From Charina bottae (lineage: Eukaryota > Chordata > Lepidosauria > Squamata > Charinaidae), in NCBI GenBank assembly GCA_023362775.1, contig JALMGJ010000004.1:77149798-77213797 (forward strand): 64,000 nucleotides of DNA, written 5' to 3'. Shown in pieces: positions 19,791 to 30,049 of the stretch (the stretch's first letter is position 1; each line of letters begins with the position of its first letter). Both the position numbers and the translations under genes were made by a program. Under the pieces are notes generated by a model. The model ran no database searches. It was given only the letters and a program-made list of their open reading frames with translations, and was not told the origin of the DNA.

Positions 19791-21330
19791 GGGTATTCAA
19801 ACTATTACAGATTATAAGGCTACTCCGACATCATGTAAGGAGAATATAGATTTTCTGAATGAACTCAATAGGTTTTTTGGTAGGTTTGAAGCATCTAATA
19901 ATACTCCTGTGAGGAAGGTTGAATCCCACCCTGATGAGCAGGCACCTACCCTTGATATAATTGATGTCAGGAGGACCCTGAGGAAAATTAATATTCGGAA
20001 AGCAGCGGGCCCAGATAATATCCCAGGACGGGTACTGAGGGACTGTGCTGAACAGCTGGCCAGTGTCTTTACAGACATATTTAATATTTCCTTGCACCAG
20101 ACTGTAGTCCCGGTGAGCTTTAAGACTGTGACTATTATACCTGTGCCTAAAAAATCTACGATCACGTGTCTCAATGACTATCGCCCGATAGCTCTCACTC
20201 CCATTGTGATGAAATGTTTTGAGAGACTGATGAAAGATTATATTGTTTCCAGACTCCCCCCTTCATTTGATCCACTTCAGTTTGCTTATCGGCGGAATCG
20301 CTCCGTAGAGGATGCTATCTCTTCTGTTCTTCATTCGAGTCTGGTACATATTGAGGAGAAGAACAGTTATGTGCAATTGCTGTTTATAGATTTCAGCTCA
20401 GCGTTCAATACGATTGTTCCCCAGCATTTGGTGGACAAAATGGGTTATCTAGGTTTTAGTACTCCCTTGTGTAATTGGCTACTTGACTTCCTTACTGAGA
20501 GGTCTCAGTCGCTGCGAGTTGGATATAATACTTCTAGCCCTATCTCCCTAAGCATCGGCTCCCCACGGGGCTGTGTCTTGAGCCCATTGTTGTTCGCCCT
20601 GATAACACATGACAGTTGCGCCAAGTATACCACCAATTCCATTGTGAAATATGCGGATGATACAACTGTAGTGGGTCTTATCAGGGGTGAGGATGAGTGG
20701 GCGTATAGGGAGGAGGTAAAGGGTTTGGTGAAGTGGTGCAATAAAAACAGCTTGGTTTTAAATGTGGAAAAAACTAAGGAGATTATTATAGACTTCAGGA
20801 AGAACCGGTGCAGTCACACTGCACTTTTTATCAATAACATAGCTGTGGAGTCAGTCAGTAGCATCAGATTCCTGGGGGTGCAGTTAACAAATAGTCTGTC
20901 CTGGTCCCTTAATACCACATTTTTGGTAAAGCGAGCACAGCAACGTTTGCACTTTTTGCGTCGGATGAAGAAAGTACATCTCCCATCTTCCATTCTCCTT
21001 ACTTTCTACAGAGGCACTATAGAGAGTGTACTTACAAGCTGTATTTCCATCTGGTTTGGAGGCTGTAGGGCCTCAGATAGAAAGTCTGTGCAGAGAGTGG
21101 TAAGGGCAGCAGAAAAGATAATTGGGATATCTCTGCCCCTCATCCAAGATTTAGCACATGCACGCTGTTTGTCCAGAGCTCGAAAGATCATCAGTGATGC
21201 CTCCCATGCTCATCATGGTTTGTTTTCTTTGTTACCCTCTGGGAAGAGGTTCCGCTGTATCCGATGTAGAACAGCCAGATTGGGAAACAGCTTTGTCCCC
21301 CAGGCTATTGGATTCTTGAATGCCAAATAG
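19780..21330 (+). CDS. L2 LINE reverse transcriptase, 516 open codons
   Basis: RT of the non-LTR (target-primed) type. Motifs in order: RKAAGPDNIPGRVLRDCAE (about residues 75-95), NDYRPIALTPIVMKCFERL, PLQFAYRRNRSVEDA, LLFIDFSSAFNTI (first catalytic Asp), GSPRGCVLSPLLFAL (the family has PQG or PRG here), KYADDTTVV (catalytic YADD at 20650-20661), LVLNVEKTKEIIIDFR and IRFLGVQL. The C-terminal thumb ends LGNSFVPQAIGFLNAK before TAG, as in complete L2/Rex-type proteins. The start given is only the first ATG of the open stretch; the true protein began upstream in the lost 5' part. The element cannot move by itself, but the RT domain looks unbroken. Confidence 0.85.
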   Translation: MHVQGIQTITDYKATPTSCKENIDFLNELNRFFGRFEASNNTPVRKVESHPDEQAPTLDIIDVRRTLRKINIRKAAGPDNIPGRVLRDCAEQLASVFTDIFNISLHQTVVPVSFKTVTIIPVPKKSTITCLNDYRPIALTPIVMKCFERLMKDYIVSRLPPSFDPLQFAYRRNRSVEDAISSVLHSSLVHIEEKNSYVQLLFIDFSSAFNTIVPQHLVDKMGYLGFSTPLCNWLLDFLTERSQSLRVGYNTSSPISLSIGSPRGCVLSPLLFALITHDSCAKYTTNSIVKYADDTTVVGLIRGEDEWAYREEVKGLVKWCNKNSLVLNVEKTKEIIIDFRKNRCSHTALFINNIAVESVSSIRFLGVQLTNSLSWSLNTTFLVKRAQQRLHFLRRMKKVHLPSSILLTFYRGTIESVLTSCISIWFGGCRASDRKSVQRVVRAAEKIIGISLPLIQDLAHARCLSRARKIISDASHAHHGLFSLLPSGKRFRCIRCRTARLGNSFVPQAIGFLNAK

Positions 21331-21603
21331 GTTCTTTTAGGTGAAATATGTTGGATATGTAAAGAATGTATATTTTATAGTAATTATGGATTTTTATTAG
21401 TATTTTAATGTTTGACTGAAATTGTGAGTTAAAAATGTATATTTTATAAGAATGTATATTTTATAAGAATGGGTATTTTATAGTAATTATGTTTTTTATT
21501 ATTATCATTAGTATTTTATTGCTTGAGTGAAATTGTGAGCCAACTGCAACGAAATTTCATTCTATTGTGCACTTGTATAGTGTATAGTGGGATGACAATA
21601 AAG

Positions 21604-21641
21604 TTATTATTCTATTCTATTCTATATTCTATTCTATTCTT
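21604..21641 (+). repeat. (ATTCT)n LINE tail
   Basis: A pentanucleotide array directly after the L2 3' end; the reverse strand reads AATAG-type units. Confidence 0.9.
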
Positions 21642-21649
21642 ACAAAGCA

Positions 21650-22900
21650 ACCATTTTCATATTGTGTAATATTCTATACTTGGTATGTAGTTGTGTACAT
21701 GTTTTAGGATTCTACTCTGCATAGCTGTGAACAGCATGTTGAGAGAATAGCCAAGTGAAAGGATACTAACATACTATAATTTAGGATTAAAATTACCCAA
21801 GGATATAAATGATTCATTTAAGAATTAGGAATGATTTGAATGATCAGGAATTGAGTGGTTAAAATTACTTTTACATGTATTTGGAGGAGGAGGAGGAGGA
21901 GGGAGAGAGAGATAGACTGTAAAGGTAAATAGCAAATTTGACATAAAACAACACTATATATGTGTTATAATAACAAATATAATATGGCAAAAATGAATGG
22001 TTTATTAAAGAATTTATATCTATTCACCAATCTGAAATCTACAAAATAATGGAGAATAAACTGGTCCATAGAAGCGAGGATAATTACTGCATTTTATAAT
22101 TAAGAAACAGGAAAAGAATCCAATTAAATTGTATAACTTTTATTTCAGGAACAGATGCATTGGGCATACTTTTGATTACAAACAACTAAAGGATAGTTTG
22201 TCTATATAGCTTTAAATTAGGTTAATGACTTTTGGTATCAAGTTACAAAGGAAAGATAATGACATTCTAAAACCTGACAAGTTTAAAAATATTTGGTCCA
22301 TATTTTTTTTTAATTAAGTAAAATAAATTATTGCAAAAAAACCTCTCCATAGTTTCATCAACTTAATAATGTTGATTATGTAATTTATATTATATATTTA
22401 TAATATATTATATTACATGATATTAATATGTTATTAAATTAATATGTTGACATGAGTCATCTTCAAAGTATGGACTTGAAATAGCAAAAATATGTCAACA
22501 GACTTACACATGATAAACTTTTTAGTTGGGGTAAAGTTGATGGTAGAAATGCCATAGTCATAATATATCTTTGCAAGGATTTGAGAAATTTGAATTATAT
22601 TTTAATTAGTAAATTAAGTAGTTAAGTAACTGTAAGCTAGGTATTTTGGCAATTAGATGGATGTTGAACAGTTGAAACAATACCCAACAGTTCCTCATCA
22701 AATTGGATGGAGATAACTGACTGGGATACCACAGCATTATCTCCTGGAAACTGTACTTAATTATTATAACGTCACAAAGCAGGTGGAAGATATCCGTTGT
22801 ATATTTGTAGAAACACAAAGTACTTGGGAAAAGGATCTTATAATTGTAGCTGATTACAAATGAAATATGAAATATGAATCAGCTGTGAAATATGGCTCCA
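21650..22900. other. No recognised feature
   Basis: AT-rich sequence with a short GGA array at 21883-21902 and a very AT-rich segment around 22370-22445. Confidence 0.5.
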
Positions 22901-22919
22901 TTAGGGGCCTGCTGTATCC

Positions 22920-23200
22920 TTTTTACAGCTGTCGCCAGGCTTGTTGTTTACAAGTTCGGAGGTTCGAATCCCTAGCCCCGTGTGACCTAGCAGTTCGAAA
23001 GCATGCAAATGGAAGTAGATTAATAGGTACCACTTTGGTGGGTAGGTAACAGCATTCCATGTGTGTCATGCCAGCCACATGACCATGGAAGCGTCTTCAG
23101 ACAACGCTGGCTCTTCGGCTAACAAACGGAGATGAGCACCGGCCCCTCGAGTTGGGCACGACTGCACAAATGTGTGGGGCGAACCTTTACTTTACCTTAT
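22920..23200 (+). mobile_element. Sauria-type SINE, diverged head
   Basis: B-box GGTTCGAATCC, then GAAAGCATGCAAATGG, CCAGCCACATGACC, GGCTCTTCGGCTAACAAAC and an end with GGGCACGACTGCAC and AACCTTTACTTTACC. The first 40 bases of the head are degraded, and about 30 bp after the B-box are missing compared with the copy at 1488. Confidence 0.88.
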
Positions 23201-23214
23201 TCACCTTTGGTCCC

Positions 23215-23985
23215 CACCTGGTGCTCAGATCTCACCTGTGGCTCCAAGTAGCTGTAACACAGGCAGCGGTCAAATCCCAGTAATGGGTCTTTGGACAAAG
23301 AACTTAACTCCAGGATCAGTCAGGCCAGCCAGGCTCTGGTACTAGAGTGCTCAACCAACACAACATCCATATCTCCACAAAGCTGAAAGTCTACAGAGCT
23401 GTTGTTATCCCTTCTCTCCTATATGGATGTGAGTCCTGGACTCTGTACTGAAGGCACATAAAAAAACTGGAGAAATTTCACATGTGCATTCTCTGCTGCA
23501 TCCTTGGCATTCGTTGGTAAGATTGGGTCTCCAACCTGGAAGTCTTGGATTGCATGGAGTCAACCAGCATTGAGTCCCTGATTATAAGAGCCTAGATGTG
23601 GTGGCTGGGACATGTCATCAGAATGGATGACCACTGTATAGTATGCCTCGCCAGTTGCTCTACAGCGTACTGGAGTCTGGGAAGAGACCTCAAGGTCATC
23701 CACGCAAGCGCTACAAAGATGCTGTGAAAGAAGCCCTACGTCACTGTGACATTCAGTTAAGGAAACTAGAAGCTGTGGCTGCTGACAGAATCCACTGGTG
23801 AGCCCTATGCTATGAAGCCTCCACCAGCTTTGAAGACAGGCGCCACCAAAAACTGATAGAAAACCATGAGCGGCATCACAGAATAACACTCAGAGATACT
23901 ACGAAATGGACTTCCAGTGCCCCCATTGTGCTAGACTCTGCGCTTCCAGACTGGGACTGCAGAGCCATCTCCGTGTCCACAGATG
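23215..23985 (+). pseudogene. Zinc-finger-ended LINE, RT C-terminal part (copy 2)
   Basis: Spread over three frames, the translation gives ISTKLKVYRAVVIPSLLYG, CESWTLYRRHIKKLEKFH, SIESLIIRA and LLYSVLESGKRPQGHPRKRY, ending FQCPHCARLCASRLGLQSHL with a C2H2-type finger before the stop at about 23983. The order matches the better-preserved copy at 30050-30798. Frame shifts and stops are frequent. The 3' tail runs into GATA repeats, suggesting tail-seeded microsatellite growth. Confidence 0.75.
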
Positions 23986-24026
23986 AACTGCACAACAGCA
24001 TGTCTTCTTCAAACCCGAAGGACTAT

Positions 24027-24037
24027 CAGATAGATAC

Positions 24038-24078
<41 letters not shown>

Positions 24079-24088
24079 GCAGACAGAT

Positions 24089-24136
<48 letters not shown>

Positions 24137-24175
24137 CATACATACATACATACATACATACATACATACATACAT
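24027..24175 (+). repeat. (GATA)n then (CATA)n
   Basis: About 26 GATA-type units with one GGCAGACAGATGA interruption, then about ten CATA units, starting at the 3' end of the LINE copy. Confidence 0.95.
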
Positions 24176-24538
24176 TTTCTTAACTTTGGAAAAAGATAGT
24201 TTCATTCTATTCTGCATGTTAGACTTCATTACTAGTATTCTGTGCTATTCTGAGTACCACACATGAATGTTTTCAGATAAACTGAAGTGCATTTTAACAG
24301 CTAGGGATATTCTGGTTGAAAAGACCAGAAGACCAATTTGAAACTGAAACTGGTTACCAAGGAATTTAATGGGCTCCTCTTTGCTGAATGTCTTCAAGCA
24401 AAAGCCAGACACACATCTGTTGAAGATGTTTTAATTTGGATCCTTTCTCTGAACAGGATATTAGACTCAATGACCTAATTTTTATATGTACACTCCCATA
24501 CTGTATATTTCCAAAAGTGAAAGCAAAGAATTACATGT

Positions 24539-24884
24539 TGTAAAGTGTATGTTCTGTCTGTAAGATGAGCTCCCAACTTTTCGTCAAATGAAGCAATGAA
24601 AGAAAACATTTAAAAATCTTGTTTTTTATTCGTTCAGTTGCTTCTAACTCTTCGTGATTTCATGGACCAGCCCACGCCAGAGCTTCCTGTCGGCTGTTGC
24701 CATCCCCAGCTCTCCCACGGTCGAGTCCGTCACCTCCAGAATATCATCCATCCATCTTGCCCTTGGTCGGCCCCTCTTCCTTGTGCCTTTCACTTTCCCT
24801 AGTGTAAAGTGTATGTTCTGTCTGGAAGATGAGCTCCCAACTTTTCCTCAAATGAAGCAATGAAAGAAAACATTTAAAAATCTT
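24539..24884 (+). repeat. 82-bp direct repeats flanking a BovB fragment
   Basis: 24539-24620 and 24803-24884 are the same 82 bases with two differences (GTAAGAT/GGAAGAT and TCGTC/TCCTC). Between them sits only the BovB 3' fragment. This is far longer than a normal LINE target duplication. It may reflect a wide staggered break or insertion between tandem copies. Confidence 0.9.
24621..24802 (-). mobile_element. BovB (RTE) LINE 3' end fragment
   Basis: The minus strand reads AAGAGGGGCCGACCAAGGGC, then AGATGGATGGATGATATTC, then GACTCGACCGTGGGAGAGCT, then AGGAAGCTCTGGCGTGGGCT and a CACGAAGAGTTAGAAGCAAC end. This is the well-known BovB 3' terminal region, covering the end of the RT ORF and the 3' UTR. 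It is strongly 5'-truncated. Confidence 0.8.
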
Positions 24885-24889
24885 ATCCC

Positions 24890-25700
24890 ATCAAAAATAA
24901 AAATAGAGTTAAATCCTCCTCTAGAGACTATGATCACCTTTGTGAATATCATTACTCATCACAGTGAGCTATTATAGTCCTTCACTTGGCATACCCAAGC
25001 TTCATCTTTTTTTAAGTGCACTGATTTATCTCTTTCAATCAGCATATTAAAACAAGGAAAGGAAAACAATGAATTCTATAACAAGAACTGAGATCATTTT
25101 AAAATTCCAGATCTGATGCCAAACTGAACATTTCCACAGGAGAATGCAATTATAAAAACACAAATGACAGGAAGGCAGCGCCTATAAAGAATTCTTCTTG
25201 AAGTATCTCATAGAAAACTGGCAAATGGATATGAACACAATGAAATTCATTACTTCATAAAACATTAAAATGCAAATATCTACTAACACTGTGAGATGCT
25301 GGCAAATGCTGGCAGGGGGGATGCTAACATACTGTTCATAAGGATATAACAGTATATATAAATATAAACCAAATTTGTCCTTATTGGTTACATACTGTAT
25401 GCCTCATTCTTTAATTTTCATTTTCATTTATCTAATTGTAGAACCCATGGAAGTGACTTTTTTGTTTGTTGTTGTTAAAAATGGCAGCACAACAACAGCA
25501 ACAGCAGCAGCAACTCTTTCAAAAAGATGTTGTTTGATTAGCCTTTGAAAATAATGATTACTTTCATAAAGATTACTTTTATGTTGTAGGTCCAGAATTT
25601 GGCTTTGTTGTGCTTAATGTCCTTTGAAGCTATCTGTTGTTAAAATACTTTATTGCAATGGAAAAATAGAATATTCTGGATTTTTAAAAATTATCATTAT
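24890..25700. other. No recognised feature
   Basis: AT-rich sequence without a recognisable gene; a short CAACAGCAACAGCAGCAGCA run lies near 25490. Confidence 0.5.
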
Positions 25701-25714
25701 TGTATACATTACAA

Positions 25715-26480
25715 ACTGAAATCACAGCTTCTAGTTCTTTAGCTGGTATTGGCCTTCATTTGCATCGAGTTCTTCCAAAGAACCTGGGATGTTGTAATCT
25801 ATCAGCGTAGTATATGTGCAGATCCAACCAGTGTGGCCTTTTGTAATTGACAGATGGAAATATTGTCAATGTGCAGATTTTCTAAGTGCCAATTCAATTT
25901 TTTTTGGTATGGCATCCAGTGTGCCAATAATACCTGGGACTACCACTGCTGGTTTATGCCATAATCTGTCAACTCTAGTTTTCAGATCTTAATATTTTAT
26001 GATCTTCTCCAATTCTTTGTCTTATATTCTACTATCCCCTTGTATTGCCACATAAATTATCTACACTTTCTTCTTTTCAACCACAGTTAAATCTGGTGTG
26101 TTATGCACCAAGACTTTATCAGTTTGTACTTGGAAATCCCACAATATTTTAACCTGCTCATTTTTGACTACTTTTTCAACTATATGTTCCCACCAATTTT
26201 TCATTACTGGCAGATGATAATTTTTGCAGATATTCCAGTAAATCATTTTGGCAACTGTGTTATGTCATTGTTTATAGTCAGTTTGTATGATCTTCTTGCA
26301 CAACTAAGTATATGATCTACTGTTTCTTCTGCTTCTTTGCACAATGTGCACTTTGAATCATTTGATGATTTTTCAGTTCTGGCCTTGATTGCATTAGTTC
26401 AAATAGCTTGCTCTTGAGCAGCCAAAATCAAGCCTTCAGTTTCTTTTTTAAAATGTTCCAGTTATAAGCCCTTGCTGCTA
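25715..26480 (-). pseudogene. R4-type LINE C-terminus with restriction-like endonuclease
   Basis: Minus-strand translation in several frames gives, in order, LILAAQEQAIRTNAIKA, then the zinc knuckle CTLCKEAEETVDHILSC (Cys-Cys-His-Cys). The endonuclease signature is NTPDLTVVEKKKVWIIDVA (PD then D, as in restriction-like endonucleases). KYQDLKTRVDRLW and VVVPGIIGTLDAIPKKL follow. This order is typical of R2/R4/Dong-type LINEs, which use this endonuclease instead of the AP type. Elements of this lineage often insert at specific sites, but this copy has no visible specific target. Stops and frame breaks make it a pseudogene. Confidence 0.72.
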
Positions 26481-26483
26481 ATA

Positions 26484-26531
26484 TTATTATTGTTGTTGTT
26501 GCTGCTTCTGTTGTTGTTGTTGTTGTTGTTT
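26484..26531 (+). repeat. (TTG)n-rich tract
   Basis: TTATTATTG followed by about 12 TTG-type units with short interruptions. Confidence 0.9.
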
Positions 26532-26539
26532 TCAGAACT

Positions 26540-27990
26540 ATTAATATACTGTATATTCTATGAATAGCTTACCAAAGAAAGTAAAATGCAATAGAATGTT
26601 TCCTTTGAAAAAAGAACATTAAAATTTAATATTAAAAATAATCAGTGTGATTTGTTTTAAAACAGATTATTTAAAAGGTTTGGGTAAAATAAGATTTCAG
26701 ATAAAAACTTATAAAATGTACAGAAGAGGCTCTTCCATAATTTGGTATCACCATGGCAAAGGGTTTTCTTTATAGTAGCCACTAGCCTTACATTATTTGA
26801 TGGGGGTGTATGGAATACATTTTTAGAAAAAGATCTTAAAATTCTACTAGTAGTTGTAGGAATAGTATAGAAAAAGGGATTTTTACATCAAAAGCATATG
26901 TTATGCCACTGAAGTTGATCCTTAAAAGAAATGATACCAATGCAGAAGAAAAGTTTGAAATTTCTTATTAAATATGTAATTTTTTATCCTAATTTACACT
27001 CTTTTCAACTGACAATTGTCAGATGACAAACTGTCATATAAAAGCCCATAAGAGACAAAGCAAAATTAATAATGATTCATTCAAAATCTTTTTCGTTGAC
27101 AATCACCTGCAGCTCTATGAAATGTTATTTAAGCAGGTAAAAATAAAATAACAAAAGCCTACCAGAGTACAGTCCTTTCAGCCTATGTATGTGAAAGCTT
27201 ATCTATTCAGTCAAGCATAGGTGGGGGATATCATTTGTAAAATTCCTCCCATTATTTCCCTGAAGACAGCAGGAGGCTATATTATGTTAGTTGTTAAGGC
27301 AAAATAGCTGTTTAGGGGGAATTTTTATAAATTGTACTTCTTGCAGGAACAATTTAAATTTAATGGTTCATTAACTGATAGCATACTTAATAGAATTGTT
27401 CATACTCCTGTACAGAATATAATTGCCCAGTGTATCAGAGTAATCCATTTTACAATAAGAATATTAAACACAAAGCAGTTGATGAGCCTGCATGAGTGTA
27501 AAGATCTTTATTTTGAGACAATTGATGAATCGAAAAAGAGAGAGGTTAGGTCTGTGAAATGTATATGACCTTTCTTTTATCTAGTGACCTTGGTTTCTGC
27601 AATTCCCAGAAGATGAGAATTAATTGGTTGCCACAACACTTATTCTGAAAGCTGTGGTCTGCTTTGTACCTACACAGTTTAAAGTTATTTATTACCAGAA
27701 CAAATTGAAAGAATTATGACCACAAAACTTGAGAGAGAAGAACACAGAAAAAACAGAACAAAAACAAAATTTGAACTTTTATGAAGTTACAGTGAATGGT
27801 TGCTGTTTGTTTCTTCCTGTGTTTTGTTACATACTGGGTTTTATTACACACACACTTATCCTCAAGATTAGTGTGCACAGGTGTTTTATATAACGCTTCC
27901 ATGGATTCAATTATTTGCAAAGTAAGCAGATTCTGAAAAAAAAAACTTACTTTTATTGTTGAAAAGTGACTAGTGAAATAAAGCAATCAT
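26540..27990. other. No recognised feature
   Basis: AT-rich sequence with no convincing gene or repeat family. Confidence 0.5.
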
Positions 27991-28001
27991 AGTTTAAGTG
28001 T

Positions 28002-28173
28002 ACAGATTGTGCTAAGCCACAATATGTTTATTTAGTTTTGGGTAGTATATTGTGGAAACCAGCCACTGTAGTTTTAAAATAATAGTTATGGTATAGCATG
28101 TTGTGCAAACCCAGCCAATTGTGTTTTATGCAATAAAACATGGTTAAACAAACCATAGTTCAGCACAATCTGT
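28002..28173. mobile_element. Small inverted-repeat element (MITE-like)
   Basis: ACAGATTGTGCT at 28002-28013 is the reverse complement of 28162-28173. Internal sequence has repeated wording such as ATTGTGGAAACCAGCC, GTTGTGCAAACCCAGCC and CTGTGAACCCAG, shared with the element at 32040. The transposon superfamily is unknown. Confidence 0.5.
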
Positions 28174-28629
28174 GAACCCAGTCAATGATCTTGATATTCT
28201 TCTGCCTATATTCTTCTAGTCTATGGTCTGCAGAATTAAAGTCCAAAGAATCTGGGGAAGTATAGCTTGGGAGAGGCTGTAATAATTGACCATTTAATAA
28301 ATCTGCCTCTTAATAGTACAACAGAAGGTTGCATTGCCTTTAGACAGAAATATTCCAAATCTATGACCAAATTTTTAATTTGTTTGAAGTAACTTCCCTA
28401 TACCTTTTGAGGAATCTGTCAATAGAGAAGCATTTTTCTAGGATTTCTCATAAGGACTTACAATCATACACTCAAGAACAAAAAAGGAAAACTAAACTAA
28501 ACTAAAATAGTTGTCTACGGCTGATTTCAACAGCTCTTTAGAATTTTTTTTTTAAATGTAAATTAAATTTGTTATTCTATTTCTCTCTCTCTTTTGTCCA
28601 CTGTCTCTCATCTCTCTGTGTGTTTATGA

Positions 28630-28980
28630 GCCTGTTAGCCTTTCATATGGCTTTGAAGGCTTTGAAGACCTGCCTATTTCACCAGGTGCTTGGGTCAGGA
28701 GGTTAAGTAAGCTATCATTGATGTGGGATATGTGTGTGTGCGTCTGTGTTTGTGTGTGTGTGTGTGAGAGAGAGCGAGAGAGCGAGAGAGAGAGATTGGA
28801 GCTTAACCGCCCAGGGTCCCTCCTTGTGGGGGAGATGGGCGGGATATAAATCTAATAAATAAATAATAATAAATAAACCTTGAGTGCCATAGATTTTATG
28901 TTTTAATATCTGTATGCCCCTGAGAATCACTTTTGTGAGATGGGTGACCATTTAAATTATATAAATAAGTAAATAAATAT
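28630..28980 (+). mobile_element. Retroposon 3' ends with (AAAT)-type tails, two copies
   Basis: The first copy (to about 28880) has GGCTTTGAAGACCTGC and CCAGGTGCTTGGG, interrupted by a GT/GA microsatellite (28729-28796). It ends CCGCCCAGGGTCCC, GATGGGCGGGATATAAAT and AATAAATAA. The second (about 28885-28980) ends TGAGATGGGTGACC, TTATATAAATAAG. The CCGCCCA/TGGGCGG pair forms a 3' terminal hairpin shared with fragments at 29045, 30880, 39205, 52828 and 56861. Confidence 0.6.
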
Positions 28981-29044
28981 GTATTCATATTTTCTGTGTG
29001 TGTTTGTGTGTGTGTGTGTGTACACACACATACACAGCGAAACA

Positions 29045-29052
29045 TGAAACAT

Positions 29053-29091
<39 letters not shown>

Positions 29092-29155
29092 TTTTCTTTT
29101 TTACATTTATATCCTGCCCATCTCCCCCACAAGGAGGGACCCTGGGCGGTTTTAC
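29045..29155 (-). mobile_element. Retroposon 3' end, reverse orientation, with (TTTA)n
   Basis: TTTA units at 29051-29093 are followed by TATATCCTGCCCATCTCCCC and GGGACCCTGGGCGG, the reverse complement of the tail and hairpin seen at 28800-28870. The two copies face each other 150 bp apart. Confidence 0.7.
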
Positions 29156-29164
29156 TTTACTTTT

Positions 29165-30038
29165 ACTTTAGTGGGCAACATTATGGCATTTATGTTGGAA
29201 CATAATCACTGTTTAAAATCCTGAAATTCTGTGTTCAGGCCACACATATAAAAGAATCTTAATAAGAAAAATAAAATCTTAATAAGAAAAAGATATTCTT
29301 GCATTTAACTACAAATATGCTTCCTGCAATCACCTTCTATAGAAAGAAATAGAAATGATGTTCCCTTCAAGATCAGAACTTTTTCTTCTAAAATGTGAGG
29401 TATTTTTTTTTCCTATTGAGAATGAATGTAGAATTGTCTAACTCAGAAGTTGGTATTTCTTTTTACAGTGGAAACAATTATCTATTTTTATATCCTATTC
29501 ATTCATGCAATGGGTATAGTGGGGAATATAACAGCTTTTAATAGCTTGCAAGACTTTCCATGGTTTAATTATCTTGATGTTATTATGCCATTTCAGTACT
29601 AGTATGTATGGAATGGGGTATTATGACTGTGAGACATTATATTAGATACCAATCAATGTTTTTAAGATACATACCTTTGTGTCTGTCTTTGCTTCTCACT
29701 TTCAGAAGTGTTATGCAGAATGTATCATTGGTAAAAAAAATCTAAATTCTTGTTAGTTTTCCCAACTAGTCCTAACCATACAGTGTATAGTTAGACCTTA
29801 GATTCCATATCTTCTTATTGCTATCACTTTGGGCCATGAGGCTGGGAATTAAGGATGTTAAAGTGAAACACATCTGGATGACAGCAGGTTAGAGAAAGGC
29901 TGAGATTTGCTATGCCCTAGAACCTATATTATATTCCCCTTGATTTTATAATAAAATAATTAATTATGTCACACTAGTGGATAAGACCACTCATTAAGTT
30001 GCTGCCTTTCCTATGAGGTAAGCTTTGCCATGTAAGAT
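29165..30038. other. No recognised feature
   Basis: AT-rich sequence without a recognisable gene or repeat family. Confidence 0.5.
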
Positions 30039-30049
30039 ATGTTACAGAG

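Larger units (their letters stand above)
19275..21641 (+). mobile_element. L2-type LINE, 5'-truncated, relatively young
   Basis: A contiguous copy of about 2.37 kb holds, in order, the end of the AP-like endonuclease, a connecting region, the reverse transcriptase, a 3' UTR and a pentanucleotide tail. The 5' end is lost inside the endonuclease near its SDH motif (19327-19335). The 3' UTR includes ATGACAATAAAG just before the (ATTCT)n tail (21604-21641). Short-repeat tails of this kind are typical of L2/CR1-group elements, and AATAG-type tails are reported to seed microsatellites in snakes. Two single frame breaks lie upstream of a 516-codon open RT frame, so decay is modest compared with other LINEs here. 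Confidence 0.85.

Noticed and set aside
24027..24175. Possible CRISPR-like or satellite array
   Set aside because: Plain GATA/CATA microsatellite without spacers; vertebrate DNA.
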